Position numbers and translations under genes: made by a program. From SIAJ01 sp036266155 (GTDB lineage Bacteria > Planctomycetota > Planctomycetia > Gemmatales > Gemmataceae), in assembly GCA_036266155.1 (NCBI GenBank), contig DATANR010000446.1, positions 1 through 20,004 on the forward strand: a stretch of 20,004 nt of DNA. Direction: 5' to 3'. The notes under the pieces were generated by a model. It was not told the DNA's origin, did not search any database, and was given only the letters and a program-made list of their open reading frames with translations. The first letter of the stretch is position 1, and each line of letters begins with the position of its first letter. This document shows, in pieces, positions 1-8,329 of this stretch.

Positions 1-74
1 ACGCCGCTCCGCTCGCCTTTGCGGCAATGGTCGTGGATCAACTCGGAAGAACGGGACGCACTGGAGAAAAAGGC

Positions 75-803
75 TCAGGCCGCCTCGGCGATGCGTAGTC
101 CGTGCGGCATCACCCAAATCTGGCCGAACTCGTCGTTTTGCTCGAAGGTGACTTCATCCTGCTTGATCAACTCCAAAAGCGCGAGGAAGATGCCGATCAG
201 GCGTTGCCGCGTGCGCGGTGCATCGAAGAGATCAGCGAAGGCGACGGGCCTTCCTCGCGACACTTTGGCGCGGACGAAATCCAAGTACGTGGACTGCGGC
301 GTCTCGTCTTCGACCAATTGCAATGGCTGCAGCGATTCCGTCTCGCGGACGAGCCGGCCGAAGGCGCTGACGAGGTCCCACAATTCGACGCGACGCAGCC
401 GCGGCGACGTGGCGCCCTCTTCGTCGTCCGGAAGCACGCGAGCGACGTGAAATTGCCGTTCCTCGACCAGTCGATCCAGATGGCCGGCGGCGTCTTTGGC
501 CTTGCGGTATTCAACAAGTTGCCGAACGAGTTCGCGCCGCGGGTCCTCAGCGGTTTCCGGGCTCTCATCCTCCGCACGCGGCAACAGCAACTTGCTTTTG
601 ATCTCCATCAACGTTGCTGCCATGACCAGGAAGTCGCCGGCCCATTCGACGTCAATGGTTTGGATGGCTTGGAGATGTTCGAGGAACTGCTCGGCGACGC
701 GCGCCACCGGAATGTCGCGTACGTCGACCTCGTTGCGCTTCACGAGGTAAAGCAACAAGTCGAGTGGACCGTGAAATGAATCGAGAGCGATCTGGTAGAT
801 CAT
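75..803 (-). CDS. scpA: Segregation and condensation protein A (ScpA)
   Basis: ScpA is the kleisin subunit of the bacterial SMC-ScpA-ScpB condensin, which compacts and helps segregate the chromosome in the cytoplasm. The 242-residue product opens with the family hallmark FHGPLDLLLYLV (about residues 10-21), then VDVRDIPVARVAEQFL and FLVMAATLMEIKSKLLLP, which form the SMC-neck-binding helical region. A central linker rich in acidic and basic residues follows, and the C-terminal part (EVTFEQNDEFGQIWV) fits the winged-helix domain. The ATG at 803 is chosen because family similarity begins directly after it. The frame stays open to a TTG at 860, but those 19 extra residues look unlike the family, and no Shine-Dalgarno site is seen for either. 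It lies downstream of the two kinase-tubulin genes on the same strand, 285 bp after the second. scpB would be expected further downstream, beyond the window edge. The family call is firm. Confidence 0.95.
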   Translation of the reverse strand: MIYQIALDSFHGPLDLLLYLVKRNEVDVRDIPVARVAEQFLEHLQAIQTIDVEWAGDFLVMAATLMEIKSKLLLPRAEDESPETAEDPRRELVRQLVEYRKAKDAAGHLDRLVEERQFHVARVLPDDEEGATSPRLRRVELWDLVSAFGRLVRETESLQPLQLVEDETPQSTYLDFVRAKVSRGRPVAFADLFDAPRTRQRLIGIFLALLELIKQDEVTFEQNDEFGQIWVMPHGLRIAEAA

Positions 804-877
804 CCGTGACGATCGGGTTCGGTTTGGCAGAACTTTGTGCTCGCCCGCTCGCTCGCACAAGCATCAAATCGATGCCT

Positions 878-897
878 CTCGGAAGTCATTTTCCGAG
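878..897. repeat. Short inverted repeat upstream of scpA
   Basis: CTCGGAA (878-884) and TTCCGAG (891-897) are exact reverse complements separated by six bases. The hairpin lies about 75-95 bases upstream of the scpA start. It could be a leader structure or an operator, but a 7-bp arm can arise by chance and no promoter elements could be tied to it. Confidence 0.3.
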
Positions 898-980
898 GTT
901 TCTGGCGCTAGTATTTTCGATCCGCGTACTTCAATGCATCTCCTTCGTTCGTAAGCAAATACGCTCGAAAACCGAGCCTA

Positions 981-1017
981 AGATTGCCAACCCCCTATAT
1001 GTGTGTTGGCAATCTCT
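981..1017 (-). repeat. Palindromic hairpin element, copy 1
   Basis: The arms AGATTGCCAAC (981-991) and GTTGGCAATCT (1005-1015) are perfect reverse complements around a 13-base loop. On the minus strand the loop reads ACACATATAGGGG. The element begins about 72 bases past the stop codon of the kinase-tubulin gene ending at 1089. A near-identical copy lies at 14834-14871 on the plus strand, differing inside the element by one inserted C. In both places the element sits 3' of a gene and points the same way relative to it. That fits a shared 3'-end signal (terminator or RNA-stability hairpin) or a REP-like dispersed repeat. There is no T-run after the stem. Confidence 0.75.
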
Positions 1018-1088
1018 CATTGTGGACGTGAAATGAAACGCGAAGCAAGCTGAGGTTAACCGAAAATGGCGCTGCCGGGAAGTCCGGC

Positions 1089-4000
1089 TCACGCGCGCAC
1101 TACCGCACCACTCGGTTCTTCGACGTCCTGCCAGCTAGCCACGTCGTTGCGAATGTGCGGCGAGCAGCCTTGCGCATCCAGGGCGGCGTTGTACGCGTCT
1201 TCACCGACGGGCCCGAGTTGGGGCAGAGCGCCCAATGGGATGTCCGCATACTCGCGATAGATAAAGACTTCGTCCGGCGTCGTCACGTAACCAGCCGGCG
1301 GCACGGGAAGCGTTCGAACGGCGACGTCTTGAATCTGCTTGCCGGCATCGCCGGCCGGTCCGCCAACGAGCACGGTCTCCGCTCGCTCCGGGCCAAACAA
1401 GCGCAACGGCGGGGCCGCCTGATCGTGAAGCCAGTGCATTGCGTCCGTGACCGCCTGGCGATCCGCGAACTTGGCGGCGAACATTTGCGCCAGATCCGCA
1501 TCGCCCAGCCGTGCCGACAAGAACGCCTTCGCCTGGTCCTCGATCGTCACTTCGAGATTGCCCAACATGCTGATCGAACTCAGGCAGACGTTGAACAGGG
1601 CGTTGAACTCGCGCTCGATCTGAACCTGGAGCTTCTTGTCAAACGCCCGCAGGTCGTCGGTTGTGATCGTGGTTTGCAGCGCTGTCGCGGCCGCCTCGAC
1701 GGAAGCCACGCCACTCGGCAAGAGGATGCGGTCGGCGCCTGGCAGCGCGTCGGACCGATCCTTGCGGAAGCGCGTCATGATTTCATCGAGTCGTTGTCGG
1801 CAAAACTGCAGTTCGCGAAGCTGGTCGCCCAGGTGCGTCTTAATCTGCGTGTAGACCCGGCACACCTGACGGAGGATGAGGCTCTGATAACGCCAGGTTG
1901 GATACGTCCGAATCGATTCGGCGACGATGGCGCCGGTCGGCCGTTTCTGACCGCGGTCCGCGCTCAAATAAGTGTGAACATTGAAGTACGCGTCGATTGC
2001 CTGAGTGCTCAGGCTCATCGCCATCGGCTCGTATTGCTTGAGCGTCGCGTCGATCTGTGCTTGAACTTGCTTGACGGCTTCCTCGGCTCCAACGAGCCGA
2101 TAATCCGGGTGCTCAAGCAGCGTTGTCGCAAAGCGAGCGACTTTCGGCGCGAGTTCGCGCGCAATCGCATCGGCGGCCTCGTCGAGCTTTTGCTCGATCT
2201 GTCCGACGGTACGCTGAATGGACCGCTCGTCTGGCATCCCGACGAGTTGCTGGAGTTTGGTCAACGTTTGCCACAACTTGGTGGGATCCGGTTCGCGTGC
2301 GAACCAGCCTTTAGCCGAATACGGTTGTGCTTCGGTGGTGAACAAGGATTCCGCCGACTGGCCGAGGATGCGCTCGCCCGCCTCCTGCAGCCGTGCCACG
2401 AGCTGATCCGGGCCGAGCTGCTCGGCTTGCCAGCGCTGAGCGAGCCAGCCCTTGACATACTGGCCGATGACGTCGGCATCGCTGTTTGTCCAGCGCGTCA
2501 GCACCGTGGCGCTCAGCCAGCGTGCCGCCTTTGCAAGCAAAGCCTGGCGCGGCCAGATGTACGCCGCGTGACCAAACACCGATAGTCCCACGTTGGGCAT
2601 GCCCAAGCTGGAAGGCCGGCCGCGTGCCGCGTCGACGGCTCGGCCGAGCGGCGACAAGAGATCGTTGGCCAGGAAGGTCGCTGCACGTCGTGCGGCTTCA
2701 CGCGTCGTGTCGTTCGGGCCGGCGCGTGTCGACGGTGCGAGCGGAACCGCGAAACACCGGCTAAATGGCGGACCCGAATCGCTGATCTGGCCGTCGCGCT
2801 CCTCGTATTCGGCCGAGAACTTGGTATCCGGTCGACTGTAGTGGCTGAGTTCGCGAAGGGCGGTATACGCATTGGCGACCGCCGAACCTTTCGCACCTCG
2901 CTCCGCCGCGGGCAGAAGGAAGAGGCCAACGACATCCAAGTCGGCATAGCCGATTTGGCGAAGCTTGTTTCGCGCCGCATACGCGATGTCGAGAAACATG
3001 CCGCCGCCGGTGCCGCCGCCGAGACCGGCAACAACGTAAACACGCGGCCGGTTGGTCCGGATCCCAAGTTGTGTCGTGCGATCGCCCGTACACATCGCAT
3101 CGGGATGAATGCATGCTTCCAGGCCCGCGACCAATCTTTCCGCGAAGAGCTTGTAGTGGTCGAGAAATGCAAGTCGGCCAAGCGCCCGCATACCGACGGT
3201 CGCGGGGCTGCGCGGAATCTTGTACAGCGTTTGTGGATCAAACCATCCTTCGATCAGGCTGCGACTATTTCGTCGTGGCTTTAGGTAGTGCGCGGGCCGA
3301 TTGAGCCGAGCGGGAATGACTTCCGAAGGATCGAGGGCGCCCGCCGCGGTCGCCGAGTGGAGCGTATCCGAATCCGTATCGAGGAAGAGCATCTTCAGAT
3401 GCGGAATGCGATCCGGGCTGCCAAATCGCTCCTGCGTAATTCGCCGAAACTCGCGGGCGACTTCCAAACCGCTCTGGCCGATGCCGATGACCACCGCCGG
3501 CCGAAGGCTGCCGTCGCCGGTGATCTCCGGCGGTGCGAACCGTTGGGGCAGCGCCATGTCCGAACAGGAGAATGCGACTGCCGGCGCCGCTACGGCCTCA
3601 TCTTTTCGCAAATGAAGCTGAGTCTTCGGCGTCTCCATCGGCGGAAGCGGCTCGACCGACCCGGTCGTCGCGTTCATCGGCGGCAGCGGGGGGATGACAC
3701 GTCCGGTGCCGACCGGCGTCTCTTGCCGCGCGCTGTCGCCAACAGTTCCGAGCGGCGCCGGTGTCTCGGCGCCAGCCGACTGAAGCGCACGCACGAATTG
3801 AAGACAGGTGGGATACCGATCCTCCGCTCGCTTGGAGAGGGCGCGACCGACCGCGGCACGGTCTGCCGGCGGCAATGGCCCAAGATTGGGCGCTTCACGC
3901 AAATGCTGGAGGAGAAGTTGCTGCCCGCTCGTGCCATTGAACGGCCGGACGCCGGTCAGCAGTTCCTGGTATACGATCGCAAAGCTGTACTGGTCCGAAT

Positions 4001-4592
4001 AGCGAGTGACGACGCCATCAAACGTCTCGGGCGCGGCATAAACGGGCGTCACACCCCCGGTGATCTGGCCGCGCATCCCTTCAAAATCCTTTACCAGCCC
4101 AAAGTCGGCCACCTTGACGTGGTTGTAGACCAGGAACAGATTTTGCGGCTTGATGTCCAAGTGCTGGAGCTGATACTGCGTGTTCATCAGGTCCAGAACT
4201 TCGGCCGCCTCCTCCATGTAGCGCAGCAGTTCGCCGCGCGGAATGCCCGGCCGTTGCTGCGCGCGCATTTCGCGGAAGCGCTCCCAGAGATTGCAGTCGG
4301 CCAACTCCGTGACGATGAGGACTCGACCCTCGATGACATCGTAACGTTCGATCGACAGCAGGTAGGGATGGCGAATGGCCTGAAGACGCTTGAGCGCGCG
4401 CAACTCCTGCTCGGCATGCCGTGCCCCGTCGACGTCCACGGAGCGAAGGTCCCCATGAATGATTTTGATGGCCTTGTGCAGCCCGCCAGGGGCTTCGGCC
4501 TTCCAGACTTCGCCGAAACCGCCGCCGCCGATCCGTTCGATCAGCCGGTAGCCTGGAATCGGCTCCGCATTGGCGTCGATGACTAGGGACAT
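1089..4592 (-). CDS. Ser/Thr protein kinase-tubulin-like fusion protein A
   Basis: This predicted cytoplasmic protein of 1167 residues joins a Hanks-type Ser/Thr kinase to an FtsZ/tubulin-like domain. The kinase (about residues 14-272) shows the glycine loop GGGGFG (22-27), Lys43 in AIK, catalytic loop HLDIKPQN (144-151), DFG (163-165) and APE (187-189), so it should be active. Leu replaces the usual Arg before the catalytic Asp. A Pro/Thr-rich linker (about 273-360) follows. The GTPase-like part has VVIGIGQSG (367-375), a DTD motif (405-407) like the FtsZ T2/T3 region, and the tubulin signature GGGTGGG (525-531). About 630 further residues look largely helical. This fits the Tubulin_2-type family; no FtsZ-like T7 catalytic motif was recognised by eye. 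The ATG at 4592 matches the paralogue's N-terminus; the frame is open to a TTG at 4691. The substrate and polymerisation are unknown. Confidence 0.88.
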   Translation of the reverse strand: MSLVIDANAEPIPGYRLIERIGGGGFGEVWKAEAPGGLHKAIKIIHGDLRSVDVDGARHAEQELRALKRLQAIRHPYLLSIERYDVIEGRVLIVTELADCNLWERFREMRAQQRPGIPRGELLRYMEEAAEVLDLMNTQYQLQHLDIKPQNLFLVYNHVKVADFGLVKDFEGMRGQITGGVTPVYAAPETFDGVVTRYSDQYSFAIVYQELLTGVRPFNGTSGQQLLLQHLREAPNLGPLPPADRAAVGRALSKRAEDRYPTCLQFVRALQSAGAETPAPLGTVGDSARQETPVGTGRVIPPLPPMNATTGSVEPLPPMETPKTQLHLRKDEAVAAPAVAFSCSDMALPQRFAPPEITGDGSLRPAVVIGIGQSGLEVAREFRRITQERFGSPDRIPHLKMLFLDTDSDTLHSATAAGALDPSEVIPARLNRPAHYLKPRRNSRSLIEGWFDPQTLYKIPRSPATVGMRALGRLAFLDHYKLFAERLVAGLEACIHPDAMCTGDRTTQLGIRTNRPRVYVVAGLGGGTGGGMFLDIAYAARNKLRQIGYADLDVVGLFLLPAAERGAKGSAVANAYTALRELSHYSRPDTKFSAEYEERDGQISDSGPPFSRCFAVPLAPSTRAGPNDTTREAARRAATFLANDLLSPLGRAVDAARGRPSSLGMPNVGLSVFGHAAYIWPRQALLAKAARWLSATVLTRWTNSDADVIGQYVKGWLAQRWQAEQLGPDQLVARLQEAGERILGQSAESLFTTEAQPYSAKGWFAREPDPTKLWQTLTKLQQLVGMPDERSIQRTVGQIEQKLDEAADAIARELAPKVARFATTLLEHPDYRLVGAEEAVKQVQAQIDATLKQYEPMAMSLSTQAIDAYFNVHTYLSADRGQKRPTGAIVAESIRTYPTWRYQSLILRQVCRVYTQIKTHLGDQLRELQFCRQRLDEIMTRFRKDRSDALPGADRILLPSGVASVEAAATALQTTITTDDLRAFDKKLQVQIEREFNALFNVCLSSISMLGNLEVTIEDQAKAFLSARLGDADLAQMFAAKFADRQAVTDAMHWLHDQAAPPLRLFGPERAETVLVGGPAGDAGKQIQDVAVRTLPVPPAGYVTTPDEVFIYREYADIPLGALPQLGPVGEDAYNAALDAQGCSPHIRNDVASWQDVEEPSGAVVRA

Positions 4593-4599
4593 GGATGCA

Positions 4600-4652
4600 T
4601 TCCAAGTGCCGCCGCGCCAACTTACATGTCGGCGCGGATTGGGACCTTGGAA
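4600..4652 (-). promoter_or_regulatory. Nested inverted repeat in the leader of kinase-tubulin gene A
   Basis: Two concentric pairs of arms lie directly upstream of the ATG at 4592. The outer pair is TTCCAAG (4600-4606) with CTTGGAA (4646-4652). The inner pair is CCGCGCC (4612-4618) with GGCGCGG (4631-4637). All arms are exact complements. In the transcript this would fold into a two-tier hairpin ending seven bases before the start codon, and its 3' arm contains the only GGA-like ribosome-binding sequence. That position suggests translational control or an upstream attenuator; the function is inferred. Confidence 0.5.
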
Positions 4653-4752
4653 CACTAGGTCAGATTTTGGATGACCGCAAATCCCGCCCAATCGGTCGTG
4701 GACGGTCTTTTACGGTAGCGCTTGCGGGACCAACAACCTCGTCGTACTCGCT

Positions 4753-4764
4753 AGAACCGGTTCT
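4753..4764. promoter_or_regulatory. 12-bp perfect palindrome, possible operator
   Basis: AGAACCGGTTCT reads identically on both strands. It lies 11 bases past the stop codon of kinase-tubulin gene B and about 160 bases before the start of gene A. Size and symmetry suit a dimeric regulator, but no factor can be named and no clear -35/-10 pair was found beside it. Confidence 0.3.
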
Positions 4765-4774
4765 CTCGTCAAAG

Positions 4775-7700
4775 TCACTTTGGGCAGGCAGTGGAAACCT
4801 CTGGCGGTGCTAAGTCATGCCAACGAACGTCTGTCCGTGCGTGTGAATTCGACGTTTTGAACCGCAAGTCCGCATTCACAGTCTCCGCCGCCAGCAGTGG
4901 CATTTTGCTGAGGTCAGCAACGCGACACTCCTGATAGAGCACCATGTCGTTCTGGCTTGAAGCGGCCTGAAAATTCGTGCCTGAGCAAAGATTTTGGGCC
5001 AGGTCGGTAATGCGATTGTGAGTGTCGTCCGCTGGCGTAGCGAGGATCACCTGATCGGCGACCGTGGCTTGGCCCGAGTTCATTCCACCCGGATGCGAGG
5101 TCGCAAGCAGTTCCGCGATTTGTCCGCGAATCGCCTCCGGATCAGCGGCTTGGGACGTAAGCATTTGCGACGCTGTCAGCTTCGGAGTCCGCGAATCAAT
5201 GAACAACGTGGCTTGTTCCAACAGTAAGGTCAAGAAAGCAGAGCCAGTGTCGCGAGAACGACTACAGACCGCGGACAAGCCGCGGAACTGATGACGAATC
5301 TTGGCCTGGACTTCGTTCTCGAACGACCGGATGTCCTCTGCCGCCAGGCCGCGGACGATTTTCGATGCAGCCTCGTTGACGCAAGAAGCTCCGTCCGGAA
5401 AAATTGCACGACAAACCCCGCGATCCACGTTGAAGACCGGGCGATCCGAGTCCAGCTGAGCAACGAGCCCCTCAAAACGATTGCGGATGCTGGCAAGGTC
5501 GCGCAGGTACTCAGGAAGGTTGCCCAACCAAACTCGATAGAGGCTTGCACAGGCTCGAGCGCGGAGAGCCTGAAGCCGTTTCGTCGCCCATTGGCGCAGT
5601 TGTGTCGGATAGTCGGCGGTGGCACGCATCGACTTGCTGCCGCGTTCCACCTGGGCCGCTAAAAGTTGTTGGTGGAGCGGCATGAACTCCGCCAACGCAT
5701 GCTCCTCAGCCACCGTGGCTGCTCGATCGGCCCAGGCCAGTTCGTCCGCGACACGGTTTCGCAGCAAACGAACGGCATCTTCGGCGCCCGCAATGCGGAG
5801 ACCGGGTTGCTCGACCAGGGAAACGATGACTGTGCTTAATTTTGAATCACCATGTGCCGCCAACTCGCGGACAGCCGCGCCGAGGTACCGTCCAACCTCG
5901 TTGGGATTTTCCGATTCCTGAGCGCCAGGTCGACCGATGATCTCCATCAAGCTGCCGAGCGCCTTGCAAGCGCGCTGAAATCCAGTGATCCCCGCCTCGG
6001 ACGGTTCGGCCAGGGCTTGAAGTGCGGCATCGATCAAGCTCTCGGGCGCCTTGCCCAATTTGCGTTCGACGTCCCGGTCCAAGATCGCTTGAATGGTCGA
6101 TGCGTCAAACCGCCGGTCTGCCCAAAATCCATCGACTACTGTAACGGCGGCGGTCGACGGCTCACTCGCGGCTTTTTCACACCAACTCTGCAAGGTTTTT
6201 CGTGCGAGTTCCCATGCGGCAGTTTTCAAAACCGCAGCCCGTGGCCACGCGACGCGGCGAATGCCCACGAGTATCGATTGGCCTTCGACTGCTTGGTCGT
6301 TCTGCGGCAACATCGCGCGGCCAATCGGCGTGAATAGATCGGCGAATGCGACATGAGCCGCCACATCAGCGGCATGAGCCTTTGCTTCCTGAGAGTTGCG
6401 AACACCAATAGGCAAGAAGATCGCTTTTTGGAATGGGCGCTCGTTGTCCTCCAAGTCGGCTTCGCGAACATCGAACTGGGTTCGATAGCCCGAATTCATG
6501 GAGTGAAAATGGTTCAACTCGACGAGCGCGGCACGAGCATTCGCTCGGCCCTCGGAGTCACCGATGTCGGCCCCGACCGTGGGAACTCCCAACAGGGCAA
6601 CGATCTGCGGCTTTCCCAGACCGAGACGGCGAATCGCGCGGCGGATCAAATACGCGAGATCCAGGTACATTCCCGACCCTGTACCGCCGGTCAGTGAAGT
6701 CGCCAGGTAAATGCGCGGAAAATTGCTTCGTAATCCGAGCTGGCACAAGCGATCGGCCTCGTCCATTGGATTCGCCGAGACGAACGATTCGAGGGCGGTC
6801 CGAATTCGGTGACAGATGACGTGATAATGGTCGAACAGCGACAGTCGGCCAAGGCTCCGAATACCGGACGTTGCTGGCGTTCGCGGCATTCGGAATAGTT
6901 CTTCGCGCGGCATCCACGAATCAATGGCCGGGATGTTCTCGGCCGTCAGATAGTGCGTGGGCCGATGCAGCGGGGCGATCAAGACGTCGTCGAATGCAAG
7001 CAGCGAACCACTTGGCCCCTCGCGCACGGCTTCCGTGCTCGCGGGGTCCGTGTCGACATACAGCCATCGCAAGTGAGGCAACGTTGGTTTGCCAAAGCGG
7101 TCGGCCACGAGCTGGCGAAGAGCCTGCATGAAGGCCAGCCCGACGCCGCCAAGGCCGACGATGAACGCCGGAACCAGGACGCCCGAGCCGACGCGTTCGG
7201 TGGGAGCAACATGAGGTTTCGAGCCCGAGCCCGTTGCAGACGTGTCGCGGCGCAACTGACTTCGCGAAGTGGAAATCGAGTGCCGCGACGAGGGCGTCAC
7301 CAACGCCGGATAGCTCTTGCGCTCATTCGGCGGTGCGAGTTGGGTCGGCCCGCCCGGCACATCGGTATCGGCTGCATTCTTTTGTCGCGGAACATGAGCC
7401 TCGACTTCACTGGGGCCAGCGGGCTTGGCAGGCCGATCTTCGCCACGCAATGCGCGCACCAAGTCCGCACATGTCGCGAATCGCTCACCTGGCTGTTTTG
7501 CGAGCGCCCGGCCAATCGGCGCCCGGTCATTCGGCGAGAGTGGCGAAAGATCGGGGACCGCCGTCAGGTGCTGCATGACCAGCTGGCGCGTATTGGTGCC
7601 AGCAAATGGGCGACGACCGGTCAACATTTCCATGAACACAATCGCCAGACTGTATTGGTCGCTTTGTCGACTGACCCACCCTTCGAATGTCTCGGGTGGC

Positions 7701-8254
7701 GCATACGTCGGCGTAATTCCACCAGTCAGGTCCGTCTTCGTCCCTTCGAGGTCTTTGGCCAGTCCAAAATCTGCCACCTTGACGTGTTGATGGACCAGGA
7801 AGATGTTGTGTGGCTTGACGTCGAGATGCTGAATCTGGTGATGAATATTCATCAAATCGAGCGCCTCGGCTGCCTCCTCCATGTAGCGCAGGAGTTCCGA
7901 GCGCGGGATGCCGGGCAAGCCGTGCTTTTGACACTCGGTGAAGCGGTCCCAGAGATTTCGATCGGCTAACTCAGTAACAATGACGAGTTGGCTATCGATC
8001 ACCTCGAAGCGCTCGATCGACAAGAGAAACGGGTGCCGGATCGTCTTGACGCGATTGAGCGACTTGAATTCTTGCTCCGCGGCCTTGCCGTCTTCGCCAA
8101 ATCCGTCGACGTCTCCCGCCACGAACTTGATTGCCTTGTGCATTCCTCCCGGCGCTTCGGCCTTCCAGACCTCTCCATAGCCACCGCGGCCGAGTCGCTC
8201 AATCAGGCGATAGCCCGGGATTGGCTCGGCGTCAGCTAGGATGCGTTGGTCCAT
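4775..8254 (-). CDS. Ser/Thr protein kinase-tubulin-like fusion protein B
   Basis: This 1159-residue paralogue of the next gene downstream has the same architecture. The kinase domain (about 14-271) carries GRGGYG (22-27), Lys43, HLDVKPHN (143-150), DFG (162-164) and APPE (185-188), so catalysis looks intact. The linker (about 272-358) is rich in Ser, Thr and Arg, including an HSISTSRSQLRRDTS stretch that could be phosphorylated. The tubulin-like domain has FIVGLGGVG (364-372), a DTD motif (401-403) and TGGTGSG (522-528), closer to the canonical tubulin/FtsZ signature than protein A. A long, mostly helical C-terminal part follows; no transmembrane segment was seen. The two kinase domains are visibly more alike than the GTPase parts. 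The ATG at 8254 has no Shine-Dalgarno site. The gene is first in a same-strand set (B, A, then scpA) and diverges from an ASCH gene. A cytoskeletal or signalling role is inferred. Confidence 0.88.
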   Translation of the reverse strand: MDQRILADAEPIPGYRLIERLGRGGYGEVWKAEAPGGMHKAIKFVAGDVDGFGEDGKAAEQEFKSLNRVKTIRHPFLLSIERFEVIDSQLVIVTELADRNLWDRFTECQKHGLPGIPRSELLRYMEEAAEALDLMNIHHQIQHLDVKPHNIFLVHQHVKVADFGLAKDLEGTKTDLTGGITPTYAPPETFEGWVSRQSDQYSLAIVFMEMLTGRRPFAGTNTRQLVMQHLTAVPDLSPLSPNDRAPIGRALAKQPGERFATCADLVRALRGEDRPAKPAGPSEVEAHVPRQKNAADTDVPGGPTQLAPPNERKSYPALVTPSSRHSISTSRSQLRRDTSATGSGSKPHVAPTERVGSGVLVPAFIVGLGGVGLAFMQALRQLVADRFGKPTLPHLRWLYVDTDPASTEAVREGPSGSLLAFDDVLIAPLHRPTHYLTAENIPAIDSWMPREELFRMPRTPATSGIRSLGRLSLFDHYHVICHRIRTALESFVSANPMDEADRLCQLGLRSNFPRIYLATSLTGGTGSGMYLDLAYLIRRAIRRLGLGKPQIVALLGVPTVGADIGDSEGRANARAALVELNHFHSMNSGYRTQFDVREADLEDNERPFQKAIFLPIGVRNSQEAKAHAADVAAHVAFADLFTPIGRAMLPQNDQAVEGQSILVGIRRVAWPRAAVLKTAAWELARKTLQSWCEKAASEPSTAAVTVVDGFWADRRFDASTIQAILDRDVERKLGKAPESLIDAALQALAEPSEAGITGFQRACKALGSLMEIIGRPGAQESENPNEVGRYLGAAVRELAAHGDSKLSTVIVSLVEQPGLRIAGAEDAVRLLRNRVADELAWADRAATVAEEHALAEFMPLHQQLLAAQVERGSKSMRATADYPTQLRQWATKRLQALRARACASLYRVWLGNLPEYLRDLASIRNRFEGLVAQLDSDRPVFNVDRGVCRAIFPDGASCVNEAASKIVRGLAAEDIRSFENEVQAKIRHQFRGLSAVCSRSRDTGSAFLTLLLEQATLFIDSRTPKLTASQMLTSQAADPEAIRGQIAELLATSHPGGMNSGQATVADQVILATPADDTHNRITDLAQNLCSGTNFQAASSQNDMVLYQECRVADLSKMPLLAAETVNADLRFKTSNSHARTDVRWHDLAPPEVSTACPK

Positions 8255-8273
8255 CGTTCATGGAATGAGGGTA

Positions 8274-8297
8274 AGCCCGCGGCCGCCCTCGCGGGCT
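8274..8297. repeat. GC-rich inverted repeat in a divergent intergenic region
   Basis: AGCCCGCG (8274-8281) and CGCGGGCT (8290-8297) form a perfect 8-bp stem with an 8-base loop. The hairpin lies 19 bases upstream of the kinase-tubulin B start codon, on the 5' side of both divergent genes. It could fold in the leader of gene B or serve as an operator. No -35/-10 pair was recognised around it. Confidence 0.4.
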
Positions 8298-8329
8298 GGC
8301 AGCGGATCGTTGCCGGAGTATAGTTCATT

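Noticed and set aside
1..74. Possible start of another minus-strand gene after scpA
   Set aside because: Two frames stay open to the edge, but the stretch is too short to show a start signal or family; scpB cannot be claimed.
19..450. Plus-strand open frame at the left edge
   Set aside because: It is antisense to scpA, and the translation past residue 30 is low-quality, Ser/Arg-rich sequence.
1155..2585. 476-codon open frame on the plus strand, antisense to fusion gene A
   Set aside because: It mirrors the codon pattern of the minus-strand gene, has Arg/Leu/Ala-biased composition without recognisable motifs, and the opposite strand has clear domains.
3288..4586. 432-codon open frame antisense to the kinase domain of fusion gene A
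   Set aside because: It lies opposite unmistakable kinase motifs, and its translation shows no family features. Such frames are common in GC-rich genes.
6953..7969. 338-codon open frame antisense to fusion gene B
   Set aside because: Same reasoning: it covers the kinase and linker on the other strand and has no coherent domain.
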